Shown here: piece after piece, positions 1 through 9,541 of the stretch
Layout of the letters: each line of letters starts with the position of its first letter
Numbering within the stretch: position 1 is the stretch's first letter
NCBI RefSeq assembly: GCF_034314105.1
Contig: NZ_JAVIWJ010000001.1
Location: forward strand, 2,729,501 to 2,793,500
Length of the DNA stretch: 64,000 bases
Direction: 5' to 3'
Source: Pseudomonas sp. AB6
Lineage (GTDB): Bacteria > Pseudomonadota > Gammaproteobacteria > Pseudomonadales > Pseudomonadaceae
Position numbers and translations under genes: made by a program
Notes under the pieces: generated by a model
What the model was told of the DNA's origin: nothing
The model's database searches: none
What the model saw: only the letters and a program-made list of their open reading frames with translations

Positions 1-541
1 CCTCTGCAGGCCAGTAGTTCATGCCGGTTACAAATCCACCAGCCCTTGCTGATCGGCATGAGCGATGTATCAACCTATAGTGGTGACGCCTGCATGGATA
101 GAAAATTGCTCCAGGTCAAGCTCGACATATCCGGACTTTGGTCCATGAGTTTGAATCGCTGCGCTTGGCGTACCTTTAGCTTGGTAGCCAACGAAGACGA
201 CATTATGTCTGGCGTCACCAAGCATTGCCACTACACAGTATCGGCCCCTTGAACCCGGCCGCAATCATGGCAGATATACGCTCGACATGGTCTGCATGCA
301 CATCGGTGACAATTAACGCCCTGACCGTATCAATCGAAAAGCTTAGGGCCCCACCGTCACCGCAACTGTCCGCTTCCGCACCCTGAAATAAACCGCAGTT
401 GATCAATACGCTAATTGTTGCTGTCAGCTGCAACTGGTGACATAAGCCCGTGACACCCTCAATGGCTGCTCGATGGATAACTTCTGGATGTTGCATGAGA
501 GTCCCTATCGGCTTTGCTGCATAGAGGCGATACCCGCCCAA
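1..541 (-). pseudogene. Decayed MBL-fold/beta-CASP RNA exonuclease-type gene, internally deleted
   Basis: The minus strand first reads as the N-terminus of a beta-CASP metallo-beta-lactamase nuclease (motifs YRLYAAKPIGTLMQ, EGVTG, CGLFQGAE, GFKGPIL). Near 215-235 it changes frame and resumes as the C-terminal part of the same family (RHNVVFVGYQ, AIQTHGPK, GYVELD, VTTIG, AHADQQGLVD). Family members are usually about 450 residues, so roughly 250-300 central residues are missing. An in-frame TGA at 70-72 falls between VTTIG and the HAD motif. A one-base frameshift near 29 is inferred because the frame then reads VTGMNYWPAE. The metal motif HxHxDH has become DVHADH. The remnant runs off the left edge. 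Genes of this family are often found around Pseudomonas O-antigen loci, which fits wzz next door. It is very unlikely to make a working protein. Confidence 0.85.
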
Positions 542-696
542 AAAAGCGGACTAGCATAGCCGGAATCTGCGAGTCATTCAGCCTCTAACGTTTTACAAAT
601 ATTGTCTGTATAGCGAACTCCAGCTTACCGATGGGCTGTAATGTTCAATACGGTCGCCAATTTAACGACTTTTTCTACACGACAAATAATCAAAAC

Positions 697-1767
697 CTAC
701 TTAGACAACAGGTCCGATGTTTTCTTTATTTTCCTAATTAGAAAAAAATGCCGAATCGACGCAGCCAGCAGACCCAACACTACACCCAAGGCTACTCCCA
801 AAGTGATAATCAAACCTTTCTTAGGTTTTATTGGGCGATCAGGCTGTTCGACGGTGCCATCTATTAAATATACAGATACATGGTCGGGACGGATTTGCAA
901 ATCTTTGTAAAAGCTTTGTTTTATCTGCAATGCGCGAAGTGAATCAATAAACGGGTCATTTGATTTCCGCTCTTCAAGATTTTTTATCTCAGCTTCCAGG
1001 GCTTTAGTTCCACGCATGTAGGTTAGCTGACCATTCATCGTCGCCGACACTTCGGCAGAGACGCTCCCGGAAATAATCGGAGGCTCCGTCAGATGGATTG
1101 CCTGTGCTACCTTGAGGGCCTCGCGCAATTGCGTGACGGAGTCCTCACGAACTTTGTCTGCAGTCTCCTGCAATATAGCGATTTGCTGGCCCAAATTACG
1201 GGCACGAACCTCGGCCTCACGTGCGACGTTTTTCAACATTTCACTTTCCGCCGCGTCGCCCGCTCTGGCCGCAAAAGCCTTTACCCAATCGGCAGCCTGG
1301 ACAGGATCCCGGCTCTGCACACTGACTGAGTAACGATCAGGCTGCTCCTTGGTAGGGAGACCGATAGTCAATTCACTTAAATAATCCGAATACAATGCGT
1401 CTTGTGACCCCGACCGCTTCGACTCCGACAACGAAGGGACATAAATCTCGCTGAAAAACGCTCGCCGCAACGATTCACTTTGAAGATTGCGCACAAATAC
1501 GTCGTACACATCTTTTATGGAGAACGGGGTTAGCTCGGCATCTCGCGTGCGTCCATAATTAAAATCGGCAATACCATTAAGGGTTGGCGCTCGCAAATAT
1601 ATACGGGCCTCATAGATCGGCTTGCTAAGAAACGCATAAATGGCGGCAGTTAATACTGATAATACGACGATAGTAATTATTATTGTCTTTTGCTTCCATA
1701 AAGCTCGTATCAAATCAAATAGATCAATTTCATCCGCGTCCTGCGGGGTCGTTGTAGAACTCGTCAT
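697..1767 (-). CDS. wzz: Wzz-type O-antigen chain length determinant
   Basis: 356 residues, an inner-membrane polysaccharide co-polymerase that would set the modal length of Wzy-polymerised O-antigen. The N-terminal Wzz domain begins with EIDLFDLIRALWKQK and a membrane segment (about residues 32-52). A long periplasmic region with predicted coiled coil follows (about 160-290). The proline-rich PDRPIKPKK motif leads into a second membrane segment (about 318-340), and the tail is short and basic. There is no C-terminal kinase domain. The start has an AGGTGAT ribosome site. The position beside ihfB and rpsA matches the well-known Pseudomonas O-antigen locus, where wzz is the first gene. Downstream there is only a decayed nuclease gene within the window. 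Confidence 0.9.
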   Translation of the reverse strand: MTSSTTTPQDADEIDLFDLIRALWKQKTIIITIVVLSVLTAAIYAFLSKPIYEARIYLRAPTLNGIADFNYGRTRDAELTPFSIKDVYDVFVRNLQSESLRRAFFSEIYVPSLSESKRSGSQDALYSDYLSELTIGLPTKEQPDRYSVSVQSRDPVQAADWVKAFAARAGDAAESEMLKNVAREAEVRARNLGQQIAILQETADKVREDSVTQLREALKVAQAIHLTEPPIISGSVSAEVSATMNGQLTYMRGTKALEAEIKNLEERKSNDPFIDSLRALQIKQSFYKDLQIRPDHVSVYLIDGTVEQPDRPIKPKKGLIITLGVALGVVLGLLAASIRHFFLIRKIKKTSDLLSK

Positions 1768-2452
1768 ATCACCTAAAACCTCGTCAATTGGTGTTGATAT
1801 TCAAAACACCTTCATATGTTTTTGTTCAAAAACTTTTCATAAAACCAATACCCTGGTGATGCTTTACAATCATCCGCAACAGCATCAAAGCGCCATCAGT
1901 GGCGCCATGATAAGGCCAAACACTCATTGGGTTTTCTCAATCAATGAGATCGAATACGAATATACTGGCTAATTGATGACAAGTACAATCTTTAACTTTG
2001 CTTTGGGTACAACGGCACCTTAAGACAAGCGGGCTCCATCTATCTTAAGGCCTGAACAGTTTTCTTCGGATAGAATATATCGACGAAGCAACACGGCGAC
2101 CAAGGTTTTTATACGTGCTTTATTGAGAAAGCGACGTACCTTGTCGACTGGAGGGGAAATCCTGCGTTAAGTTCTTCTATTTTTCTTCAGGCTGAGGGAG
2201 CTTCTGGAACGCTCATACCTCCACTCACTGATGTCAGCGAGAAGTGGCCAACAGTATAAAAGTATGAATTCGAGCAGAATGCTAAATGAATCTAATCTCT
2301 CTGCCCACTATGAGTTGAGAGGGCAGAGGAACACGTGAGGATCGCGAATTATCCAATCTGATTCCAAATTTATTGACCCGAGTTTAAATAATTTGTCTGA
2401 CCGCTGAGGGCCTTTTGGAGGCCAACCCGATCCGCATCACTCCGCGCCTACC
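1768..2452. other. A+T-rich intergenic region between the LapA-domain gene and wzz
   Basis: I see no convincing coding frame on either strand over these 685 bases. The stretch is clearly more A+T-rich than the neighbouring genes and should hold the wzz promoter, but I could not pick out convincing -35/-10 boxes or a JUMPstart/ops element. A perfect 7-base inverted repeat (CCTTAAG at 2018-2024, CTTAAGG at 2044-2050) could be a protein-binding site. Confidence 0.6.
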
Positions 2453-2692
2453 TCACGCCGATCGAGATGCTTTCCGGATCTTTCTAACGCGCAATCCCCA
2501 ACCCAATACCGGCCCAATCACCATCCCAACCAGCAACGCCAAAATAACTGGTACTGCCACCGACATCTGCGGACCTGTCCAACCCAAAAACGCCAACGCA
2601 ATGGGCTGTTGGTTTTCTAACAGAAACACTACCGTTGCCAAAGCAATCAGCAGAATAACTGTGACCAATATAATGCGCATTAAGTTCCGCAT
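2453..2692 (-). CDS. LapA-domain (DUF1049) inner-membrane protein
   Basis: 79 residues with two hydrophobic segments (about 6-25 and 44-65) separated by the family motif ENQQPIALAFLG. The short C-terminus is basic. This is the lipopolysaccharide assembly protein A domain, related to E. coli YciS/LapA, which links LPS synthesis to envelope homeostasis; it is unrelated to the large adhesin LapA of Pseudomonas. The ATG at 2692 is chosen because AGGAGGT lies six bases upstream. A GTG two codons earlier overlaps that site. The gene lies 15 bases downstream of ihfB on the same strand, so they are probably co-transcribed. Confidence 0.88.
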   Translation of the reverse strand: MRNLMRIILVTVILLIALATVVFLLENQQPIALAFLGWTGPQMSVAVPVILALLVGMVIGPVLGWGLRVRKIRKASRSA

Positions 2693-2707
2693 CTGCACCT
2701 CCTGCCA

Positions 2708-3013
2708 TCAAGGGTATTCATAGCCCTCTTCCTCTTCTTCGTTGACCCTGTCACGCAGTTCTTTACCCGGTTTGAAGTGAGGGACGAATTTGCCGTCCAG
2801 ACTGACTGACTGACCGGTCTTTGGGTTGCGTCCGACGCGTGGTGAGCGGTAGTGGAGCGAGAAGCTGCCAAAGCCACGTATCTCGATGCGATCACCAGTG
2901 GCAAGGCATTGGGACATTTGCTCAAGCATTGTCTTGATGGCCAGCTCTACATCCTTGGATGACAGCAGCCCTTGATGGGTGACAATTCGTTCGATCAACT
3001 CCGACTTCGTCAT
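2708..3013 (-). CDS. ihfB: Integration host factor subunit beta
   Basis: 101 residues. IhfB pairs with IhfA to form the heterodimer that bends DNA at specific sites in recombination, sigma-54 transcription and replication. The sequence begins [10 protein letters not shown], carries the family core IRGFGSFSL and the DNA-intercalating arm [12 protein letters not shown], and continues with [14 protein letters not shown]. The tail is acidic ([11 protein letters not shown]), longer than the E. coli protein (94 residues) but usual in Pseudomonas. GAAGGG precedes the start. It lies between rpsA and the LapA-domain gene, as in other pseudomonads. Confidence 0.97.
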   Translation of the reverse strand: MTKSELIERIVTHQGLLSSKDVELAIKTMLEQMSQCLATGDRIEIRGFGSFSLHYRSPRVGRNPKTGQSVSLDGKFVPHFKPGKELRDRVNEEEEEGYEYP

Positions 3014-3169
3014 ATTTTTCCCTTCTTTTTCAAGCAGCTAGGTAAAGCGCTTAAAAGGTTTTAGCATGACTTGAGGGATTTGAACAGTCTAAGCATTGAC
3101 TTATGTGAATTGATGAGTCGGAGCAGGTATTTGATTTGCGGCGTCAATGCTGAGTACAGGCTGGCACGA

Positions 3170-3451
3170 TTACCTGCAGATGATCAGCATGCGACGACTA
3201 AAGTAGCCCGCAGGATTCCAGCCAAACGGATAGTCTTCGGGATCTTCTTTCACATCGCTAGACTTGGCGACGACTTTGAACGTGCCTGGACGACATTCGT
3301 GGGCAGCCCTTGTGTAGCAACGATCCCAGTTTGAAAACATTCCCGAACACTCAATCCGCAAGCCGCTCTGGCCTCGTATTGCTTTAGTTTTGTGGGCCGT
3401 AGAACAGCCTGCAAGGGCGATGATGATCAATACGACTATTACTTGGCGCAT
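3170..3451 (-). CDS. Small predicted lipoprotein of unknown function
   Basis: 93 residues. The first 15 residues are hydrophobic and end in the lipobox LAGC, so the mature protein would be lipid-anchored at Cys15. The mature part has a few more cysteines (ECSG, DRCY, HECRPG, IICR) that could form disulfides in the periplasm, and a motif like HECRPGTF seen in small envelope lipoproteins. AAGGGAA lies just upstream of the ATG, which supports translation. I recognise no family with confidence. It sits alone between rpsA and ihfB. Confidence 0.65.
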   Translation of the reverse strand: MRQVIVVLIIIALAGCSTAHKTKAIRGQSGLRIECSGMFSNWDRCYTRAAHECRPGTFKVVAKSSDVKEDPEDYPFGWNPAGYFSRRMLIICR

Positions 3452-3618
3452 GTATTCCCTTATGCGAGCGTGAGCCCAGCGACTGCCCGGAGACAGCCAG
3501 AGTCTAGCCGCGTATGGGCCGCGTTGTCTGCATCGGAAATTTCAGCGTGTAGATGAGGATAGGTCTGACAGACAGAATTGCAAGGCATCCATCTGGGTTA
3601 CCACAGGAATTGCAGGCA

Positions 3619-3649
3619 CAAAAAAGGGCGACCGAAGTCACCCTTTTTC
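3619..3649 (-). terminator. Rho-independent terminator of rpsA, UUCG tetraloop
   Basis: Read on the minus strand just after the rpsA stop, AAGGGTGAC and GTCGCCCTT form a nine-pair stem (one G-T pair) closed by a TTCG loop, followed by a run of T. UUCG loops are unusually stable, so this should be an efficient terminator. Confidence 0.88.
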
Positions 3650-3666
3650 TAATGGTTAATCAGAAC

Positions 3667-5358
3667 TTAGTTCTGTTTTTCCATTTGTGCGCGAAGCAGG
3701 TCACCGATAGTGGTAGGACCTGTGCTTTCCGCAGCTTCTGGCTTAGTGCGCAGGCTTTGGATTGCTTCCTTCTCGTCTTCAACGTCTTTCGACTTGATGG
3801 ACAATTGGATTACGCGGCTCTTGCGATCAACGCTGATGATCTTGGCTTCAACTTCTTCGCCTTCTTTCAGAACGTTACGCGCGTCTTCAACGCGGTCACG
3901 GCTGATTTCGGAGGCTTTCAGAGTAGCTTCGATGTCGTCGGCCAAAGTGATGATGGCGCCTTTGGCGTCTACTTCTTTAACGATACCGCGAACGATAGCG
4001 CCTTTGTCGTTGACCATCACGTACTCAGAGAACGGATCGCTTTCCAACTGCTTGATACCGAGCGAGATGCGTTCGCGCTCTGGATCAACAGACAGGATGA
4101 CGGTGTCGAGCTCGTCGCCCTTCTTGAAGCGACGCACGGCTTCTTCGCCCACTTCGTTCCACGAGATGTCGGACAGGTGAACCAGGCCGTCGATGCCGCC
4201 GTCCAGACCAATGAAGATACCGAAATCGGTGATCGACTTGATGGTGCCGGAGATTTTATCGCCCTTGTTGAACTGGCCAGAGAAATCTTCCCATGGGTTA
4301 GATTTGCACTGCTTGATGCCGAGGGAGATACGACGACGCTCTTCGTCGATGTCCAGAACCATAACTTCCACTTCGTCGCCAACTTGTACGACTTTTGAAG
4401 GGTGGATGTTTTTGTTGGTCCAGTCCATTTCGGAAACGTGTACCAAGCCTTCAACGCCTTCTTCCAGCTCAGCGAAGCAGCCGTAGTCGGTCAGGTTGGT
4501 AACACGAGCGGTAACGCGAGTGCCTTCTGGGTAACGAGCTTTGATAGCGACCCATGGATCTTCGCCCAACTGCTTCAGACCCAAGGAAACACGATTGCGT
4601 TCGCGATCGTACTTCAGGACTTTTACATCGATCTCATCGCCAACATTGACGATTTCCGATGGATGCTTGATACGCTTCCAAGCCATGTCGGTAATGTGCA
4701 GCAGGCCATCGACGCCACCCAGATCGACGAATGCGCCGTAATCGGTGAGGTTTTTGACGATACCTTTGACTTGTTGGCCTTCCTGCAAGGATTCCAGCAG
4801 AGCTTCACGCTCAGCGCTGTTCTCAGCTTCAAGGACGCTACGGCGAGAAACAACAACGTTGTTGCGTTTCTGGTCGAGTTTGATGACCTTGAATTCGAGT
4901 TCTTTACCTTCCAGGTGAGTCGTGTCACGCACTGGGCGGACGTCAACCAGAGAACCAGGCAGGAACGCACGGATGCCGTTAACGTCGACAGTAAAGCCGC
5001 CTTTAACCTTACCGTTGATAACGCCCTTGACCACTTCTTCAGCTGCGAAAGCCGCTTCCAGAACGATCCAGCACTCAGCACGCTTGGCTTTTTCGCGGGA
5101 CAGCTTGGTTTCGCCAAAGCCATCTTCGACCGCGTCCAGTGCAACGTGCACTTCGTCGCCGATCTTGATGGTCAGCTCGCCAGCATCGTTGTGGAACTGC
5201 TCTAGCGGGATGAGGCCTTCAGATTTGAGACCGGCGTGAACCGTAACCCAACCTGCTTGGTAATCGATATCAACGATGATCGCGGTGATAATCGAGCCAG
5301 CCTGAAGGTTCAGGGTCTTTAGGCTTTCTTCAAAAAGTTCTGCAAAGCTTTCGCTCAT
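3667..5358 (-). CDS. rpsA: 30S ribosomal protein S1
   Basis: 563 residues, close to the usual length (557 in E. coli). S1 binds mRNA on the small subunit and promotes initiation on structured or weak ribosome sites. Six S1 OB-fold repeats can be followed; the recurring blocks include [39 protein letters not shown] and [20 protein letters not shown], each followed by a strand such as NRVSLGLKQ or [14 protein letters not shown] precedes the ATG. A hairpin lies between cmk and this gene and a UUCG terminator follows it. S1 commonly represses its own synthesis through its leader; the 122-base leader here could serve that, which I infer. Large open frames on the opposite strand are codon-bias shadows. 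Confidence 0.98.
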   Translation of the reverse strand: MSESFAELFEESLKTLNLQAGSIITAIIVDIDYQAGWVTVHAGLKSEGLIPLEQFHNDAGELTIKIGDEVHVALDAVEDGFGETKLSREKAKRAECWIVLEAAFAAEEVVKGVINGKVKGGFTVDVNGIRAFLPGSLVDVRPVRDTTHLEGKELEFKVIKLDQKRNNVVVSRRSVLEAENSAEREALLESLQEGQQVKGIVKNLTDYGAFVDLGGVDGLLHITDMAWKRIKHPSEIVNVGDEIDVKVLKYDRERNRVSLGLKQLGEDPWVAIKARYPEGTRVTARVTNLTDYGCFAELEEGVEGLVHVSEMDWTNKNIHPSKVVQVGDEVEVMVLDIDEERRRISLGIKQCKSNPWEDFSGQFNKGDKISGTIKSITDFGIFIGLDGGIDGLVHLSDISWNEVGEEAVRRFKKGDELDTVILSVDPERERISLGIKQLESDPFSEYVMVNDKGAIVRGIVKEVDAKGAIITLADDIEATLKASEISRDRVEDARNVLKEGEEVEAKIISVDRKSRVIQLSIKSKDVEDEKEAIQSLRTKPEAAESTGPTTIGDLLRAQMEKQN

Positions 5359-5429
5359 TTTAATTCCTGTTGATCAAGGGCGAAGAATACGCCCATCTGC
5401 CACATTCCAGACAACGTGGGTTTCGTTCA

Positions 5430-5477
5430 AGTAAAAGAAGCCTGTGGGACTATGACTGGTCTCCCACACGCTTCTTC
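5430..5477 (-). terminator. Hairpin between cmk and rpsA: terminator or attenuator
   Basis: On the minus strand, AGAAGC plus TGTGGGA pairs with TCCCACA plus GCTTCT (13 pairs, one G-G mismatch, loop of 12), followed by TTTT. It lies right after the cmk stop and upstream of rpsA, so it may end or reduce read-through from the aromatic operon and separate rpsA expression. Confidence 0.7.
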
Positions 5478-5480
5478 TCG

Positions 5481-6170
5481 TCATCCGGCGATATCGCGAA
5501 TCGCGACTTCACTCAAGATGCGTTCCAACACCTGCTCAATCGATAATTCGGTGGAATCCAGCTGAATGGCGTCGTGCGCCGGCTTTAGCGGGGCTACCGC
5601 TCGCTGGGTGTCACGCTTATCGCGTGCACATATCTCATCTAGCAGACTCGACAGACTAACATCATCACCCTTGGCCTTCAACTGCAAGTAACGGCGGCGT
5701 GCACGCTCTTCGGGCGTAGCAGTCAGAAAAATCTTCAGCGGCGCATCAGGAAAAACTACCGTACCCATGTCGCGACCGTCTGCGACAAGGCCCGGCATTT
5801 CAAGGAAGGCACGCTGACGCTGGAGCAAAGCGTCGCGCACCGCCGGCAGTGAAGCGACTTGCGAGGCCCCATTGCCGATCGTTTCGTTGCGAATGGCGTG
5901 GGTAACGTCCTCACCTTCAAGGGTAATGCGCTGCCCGTGATCGTCGTTACCCGCGTTGAATTGCACATCCAGATGAGCGGCCAGAAGTTTCAACGCTTCT
6001 TCGTTGGTCAGGTCGACCCCATGGTTGCGCGCTGCGAAAGCCAAAAGACGATAAAGCGCCCCGGAATCGAGCAGACACCAGCCCAAATGCTTGGCTAACC
6101 TGCCCGCGACGGTGCCTTTGCCAGACCCACTAGGCCCGTCGATGGTAATAACTGGCGGCTGAACCTTCAC
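5481..6170 (-). CDS. cmk: Cytidylate kinase
   Basis: 229 residues. Cmk phosphorylates CMP and dCMP with ATP. The P-loop is [15 protein letters not shown] (about residues 12-26), and the family motifs [22 protein letters not shown] and the Arg-rich lid ARRRYLQLK follow. The GTG at 6170 is chosen because it gives the standard 229-residue length and a GTGA overlap with the stop of the upstream tyrA-aroA gene. A longer frame to 6254 would put 28 unconserved residues in front. The overlap implies translational coupling within the aromatic operon. Confidence 0.95.
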   Translation of the reverse strand: MKVQPPVITIDGPSGSGKGTVAGRLAKHLGWCLLDSGALYRLLAFAARNHGVDLTNEEALKLLAAHLDVQFNAGNDDHGQRITLEGEDVTHAIRNETIGNGASQVASLPAVRDALLQRQRAFLEMPGLVADGRDMGTVVFPDAPLKIFLTATPEERARRRYLQLKAKGDDVSLSSLLDEICARDKRDTQRAVAPLKPAHDAIQLDSTELSIEQVLERILSEVAIRDIAG

Positions 6171-8389
6171 GACTGTGCCTCTTGTGCTACACGCATGCCG
6201 ACTTGGGCGCACAGTGCAAGAAAGTTGGGGAAAGATGTGGCAACGTTGGCGCAATCATGAATACGGATGGGCGCCGATGCGCGCAAAGAAGCAACGCTGA
6301 AGGCCATGGCAATCCGGTGATCACCGTGACCGTTCACTTCACCGCCGCTGAACGCTTCAGCACCGAAACCGGCGCCATCAATGATAATGCCATCCGTTGT
6401 CGGTTCGGCTTTAACGCCCAACGCGAGTAAGCCATCGGCCATTACTTGAATGCGGTCCGACTCTTTGACGCGTAATTCTTCCGCGCCACGCAATACGGTC
6501 CTTCCGTCGGCACAGGCTGCGGCAACGAACAGCACCGGAAATTCGTCGATTGCCAAGGGCACCAGCTCTTCCGGAATGTCGATACCTTTAAGCTTGGCCG
6601 AGCGCACGCGCAGGTCAGCCACAGGCTCGCCGCCGACTTCACGCTGATTTTCAAGCGTGATGTCAGCACCCATCAAACGAAGGATGTCTATGACGCCAGT
6701 ACGGGTCGGATTGATGCCGACGTGTTCCAGCAGCAAGTCCGAGCCCTGCGCAATAGATGCCGCGACCAGAAAGAACGCAGCCGACGAAATATCTGCGGGC
6801 ACTTCGATGTGGGTAGCGGTCAGCGTATGGCCGGACTCTACCGAAGCAGTGCTGCCCTGGGTGCTGACGGGATAGCCGAAACCACGCAACATGCGTTCGG
6901 TATGATCGCGGGTCGGGGCAGGCTCGGTCACACGAGTCTCGCCGTCGGCATACAAACCTGCCAGCAACAGGCAAGATTTAACCTGCGCACTGGCCATAGG
7001 CATGCTGTACGTCAGCCCCGTCAAACGCTGGCCACCACGAATAGTCATCGGTGGACGACCTTCGGCGGCGGTCTCGATTACTGCGCACATTTCCCGCAAA
7101 GGATTGGCCACGCGATTCATCGGACGTTTGGACAGTGACGCGTCGCCGGTCAGGGTGCTGTCGAAGCTTTGAGCTGAGAGCAAACCAGAGAGCAGGCGCA
7201 TCGAGGTGCCGGAGTTGCCCAGATAGATGGGGCCCGGGGCTGCTTTCAGGCCGTGCAAGCCAACACCGTGAATAGTCACGCGGCCATGGTTCGGGCCTTC
7301 GATAACCACGCCCATGTCTCGGAATGCTTGCAGGGTTGCCAGCGCGTCTTCGCCTTCGAGGAAGCCTTCGACTTCGGTCGTGCCTTCAGCCAGTGAGCCG
7401 AGCATGATCGAGCGGTGGGAAATTGATTTATCGCCTGGAACTCGGATACGTCCGCAAACGCGTCCACCAGGGTTAGCCAGGAAAATCAGGTCGTTGGTGT
7501 TCATAGCGTCCACATAGGCCCGACGGGCCAGGATTTTACTGAAATGCTCGCGAGCAACACGGGCGCGGGTGAAAACGCCCAACAATTGATGCCCATCCCC
7601 TGCATCGACCGCGTCGCGCAAGGCGTCGAGGTCGCTGCGAAATGTATCTAATGTGCGTAACACCGCTTCGCGATTGGCGAGAAAGATGTCGTGCCACATC
7701 ACCGGGTCACTGCCCGCGATCCTTGTGAAATCGCGGAAACCTCCCGCAGCGTATCGAAAGATGTCTAGATTCTCGTTGCGCTTGGCCAGCGAATCCACTA
7801 AACCAAACGCCAGCAAATGCGGCAAATGACTGGTGGCGGCCAACACTTCGTCGTGGCGCTCGACCTGCATGTGCTCGACATCTGCCCCCAGCTCGGACCA
7901 TAACCGGTCGATAAGGGCCACTGCCACTGGGTCAGTATCGACCAGCGGTGTCAAAATCACTTTATGCCGACGGAATAACTGCGCGTTGGACGCCTCCACT
8001 CCACTCTGCTCAGATCCCGCAATCGGATGCCCCGGCACAAAGCGCGCAGGACAATCACCAAACGCCAGCTGCGCGGCCCGAACTACATTGCCCTTGGCAC
8101 TGCCTACATCAGTCAACACCGCATCACCCAAGTCGAAGGTGGCCAATAACGTCAGCAGTTTTTCCATCGCCAGAATAGGCACAGCGAGCATTATCACGTC
8201 AGCGCCGCGACAAGCGGCAGCAATGTCTTCCTCGCAGCGATCCACAATGCCCAGCTCAACGGCCATTAAACGAGAGCGAGGGTCCAGATCAACGCCGACG
8301 ACTTCACCGCACAGCCCGCTTTCACGCAGACCTTTGGCAAACGAACCGCCGATCAAACCGAGGCCGATTACCACCAGGCGCCCGATCAT
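6167..8389 (-). CDS. Bifunctional prephenate dehydrogenase / EPSP synthase
   Basis: 740 residues, a TyrA-AroA fusion typical of Pseudomonas. The first ~290 residues are an NAD-dependent dehydrogenase (dinucleotide motif GLGLIGGS, then [12 protein letters not shown]) making 4-hydroxyphenylpyruvate for tyrosine. From about residue 305 comes EPSP synthase, which joins PEP to shikimate-3-phosphate: [51 protein letters not shown] and VKESDR. Several of these are the signature motifs of class II EPSP synthases. I take the ATG at 8389; a GTG at 8425 with AAGG upstream, overlapping the hisC stop, is an alternative that adds 12 residues. hisC lies 28 bases upstream and cmk overlaps the stop. Confidence 0.95.
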   Translation of the reverse strand: MIGRLVVIGLGLIGGSFAKGLRESGLCGEVVGVDLDPRSRLMAVELGIVDRCEEDIAAACRGADVIMLAVPILAMEKLLTLLATFDLGDAVLTDVGSAKGNVVRAAQLAFGDCPARFVPGHPIAGSEQSGVEASNAQLFRRHKVILTPLVDTDPVAVALIDRLWSELGADVEHMQVERHDEVLAATSHLPHLLAFGLVDSLAKRNENLDIFRYAAGGFRDFTRIAGSDPVMWHDIFLANREAVLRTLDTFRSDLDALRDAVDAGDGHQLLGVFTRARVAREHFSKILARRAYVDAMNTNDLIFLANPGGRVCGRIRVPGDKSISHRSIMLGSLAEGTTEVEGFLEGEDALATLQAFRDMGVVIEGPNHGRVTIHGVGLHGLKAAPGPIYLGNSGTSMRLLSGLLSAQSFDSTLTGDASLSKRPMNRVANPLREMCAVIETAAEGRPPMTIRGGQRLTGLTYSMPMASAQVKSCLLLAGLYADGETRVTEPAPTRDHTERMLRGFGYPVSTQGSTASVESGHTLTATHIEVPADISSAAFFLVAASIAQGSDLLLEHVGINPTRTGVIDILRLMGADITLENQREVGGEPVADLRVRSAKLKGIDIPEELVPLAIDEFPVLFVAAACADGRTVLRGAEELRVKESDRIQVMADGLLALGVKAEPTTDGIIIDGAGFGAEAFSGGEVNGHGDHRIAMAFSVASLRASAPIRIHDCANVATSFPNFLALCAQVGMRVAQEAQS

Positions 8390-8417
8390 AGGACGGACTG
8401 ATTGCAGGGACGTGACA

Positions 8418-9530
8418 TCAACCACGCGCGAGAACCTTCGCCAACGCGTCGAGAAAACGCAGGTTTTCGCTCGGCAACCCAATGCTTACCCGCAAGTGGT
8501 TGGGCATGCCATAACCGCCGATCGGACGCACGATCACACCTTCATTAAGCAGCCCCTGATAAACTGATGCGCTTTCACGACCCAGATCAATGGCCAGGAA
8601 GTTGGCTTTCGACGCAATCCAGCTCAAGCCCAGCTCGCGCAACCCTTGTTCTAAAAGATTCATGCCCACTTCGTTGAGGCGGCGACTTTCGGCCACGTAT
8701 TCGACATCGTCCAGCGCGGCACAAGCGGCAGCCAGCGCAAGGCTGTTTACATTGAACGGCTGGCGGACGCGATTGAGTACGTCCGCCACCGCTGGCGACG
8801 AAAGGCCATAGCCGACACGCAACGACGCCAAGCCGTAGGCTTTGGAGAATGTCCGCGAGACCAGCAAATTGGGATACTGCGCCAAATAATCCAGGCCGTT
8901 TGGCAAATCTGTGCCGGCGGCGTACTCGATGTAGGCCTCATCCAGCACCACCAACACGTTTGCCGGAACATCGGCGAGGAAATCAGCCAAGGCGCTCGGA
9001 CCGAACCAGGTGCCGGTGGGGTTATTTGGGTTAGCGATAAATACGACACGGGTGTTGCTATCAATAGCAGCCAGCATGGTAGGCAGGTCGTGACCCCAGT
9101 CTCTGGCGGGCGCGACGTGGGCGTCAGCACCTACCGCTTGGGTGACGATGGGATAAATGGCGAACGCGTGTTCACTGAACACTGCGTTTAGTCCCGGCGC
9201 CAAGTAAGCGCGGGCGACCAATTCAAGAATGTCGTTAGAGCCATTGCCCAACGTCACCTGATTTGCCTGCACCCCACAGCGCTCAGACAGCCGAGCCTTA
9301 AGGTTGAAACCATTGCCATCCGGGTAGCGCGTCAGGCCTGTCAATTCGCGTTGAATCGCCGCCAGTGCCTTGGGGCTAGCACCTAACGGGTTTTCGTTGC
9401 TGGCCAGCTTGATGATGCTGGCCGGGTCTATATTCAGCTCACGCGCCAGTTCGTCCACAGGCTTTCCCGGGACGTAGGGTGAAAGTTTTTGCACGCCCGG
9501 CTGTGCCAGGGCAAGGAAGTCGCCGCTCAT
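8418..9530 (-). CDS. hisC: Histidinol-phosphate/aromatic aminotransferase
   Basis: 370 residues, a class I/II PLP aminotransferase. Visible motifs are KLASNENPLG, TLGNGSNDILEL, IANPNNPTGTWF, VVLDEAYIEY and the Schiff-base lysine in SRTFSKAYGLASLRVGYG, ending with VRPIGGYG and LRVSIG. Lying between pheA and tyrA-aroA, it probably transaminates phenylpyruvate and hydroxyphenylpyruvate as well as, or instead of, histidinol phosphate; Pseudomonas often has a second hisC for histidine synthesis. The ATG at 9530 has AAAGGG upstream and begins just after the pheA stop. Confidence 0.94.
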   Translation of the reverse strand: MSGDFLALAQPGVQKLSPYVPGKPVDELARELNIDPASIIKLASNENPLGASPKALAAIQRELTGLTRYPDGNGFNLKARLSERCGVQANQVTLGNGSNDILELVARAYLAPGLNAVFSEHAFAIYPIVTQAVGADAHVAPARDWGHDLPTMLAAIDSNTRVVFIANPNNPTGTWFGPSALADFLADVPANVLVVLDEAYIEYAAGTDLPNGLDYLAQYPNLLVSRTFSKAYGLASLRVGYGLSSPAVADVLNRVRQPFNVNSLALAAACAALDDVEYVAESRRLNEVGMNLLEQGLRELGLSWIASKANFLAIDLGRESASVYQGLLNEGVIVRPIGGYGMPNHLRVSIGLPSENLRFLDALAKVLARG

Positions 9531-9541
9531 ATCACTACCCT

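Noticed and set aside
3553..5205. Long open frames on the plus strand opposite rpsA
   Set aside because: They are antisense to conserved S1 repeats and have low-complexity, Phe/Asp-rich or Ser-rich products produced by the codon bias of the real gene.
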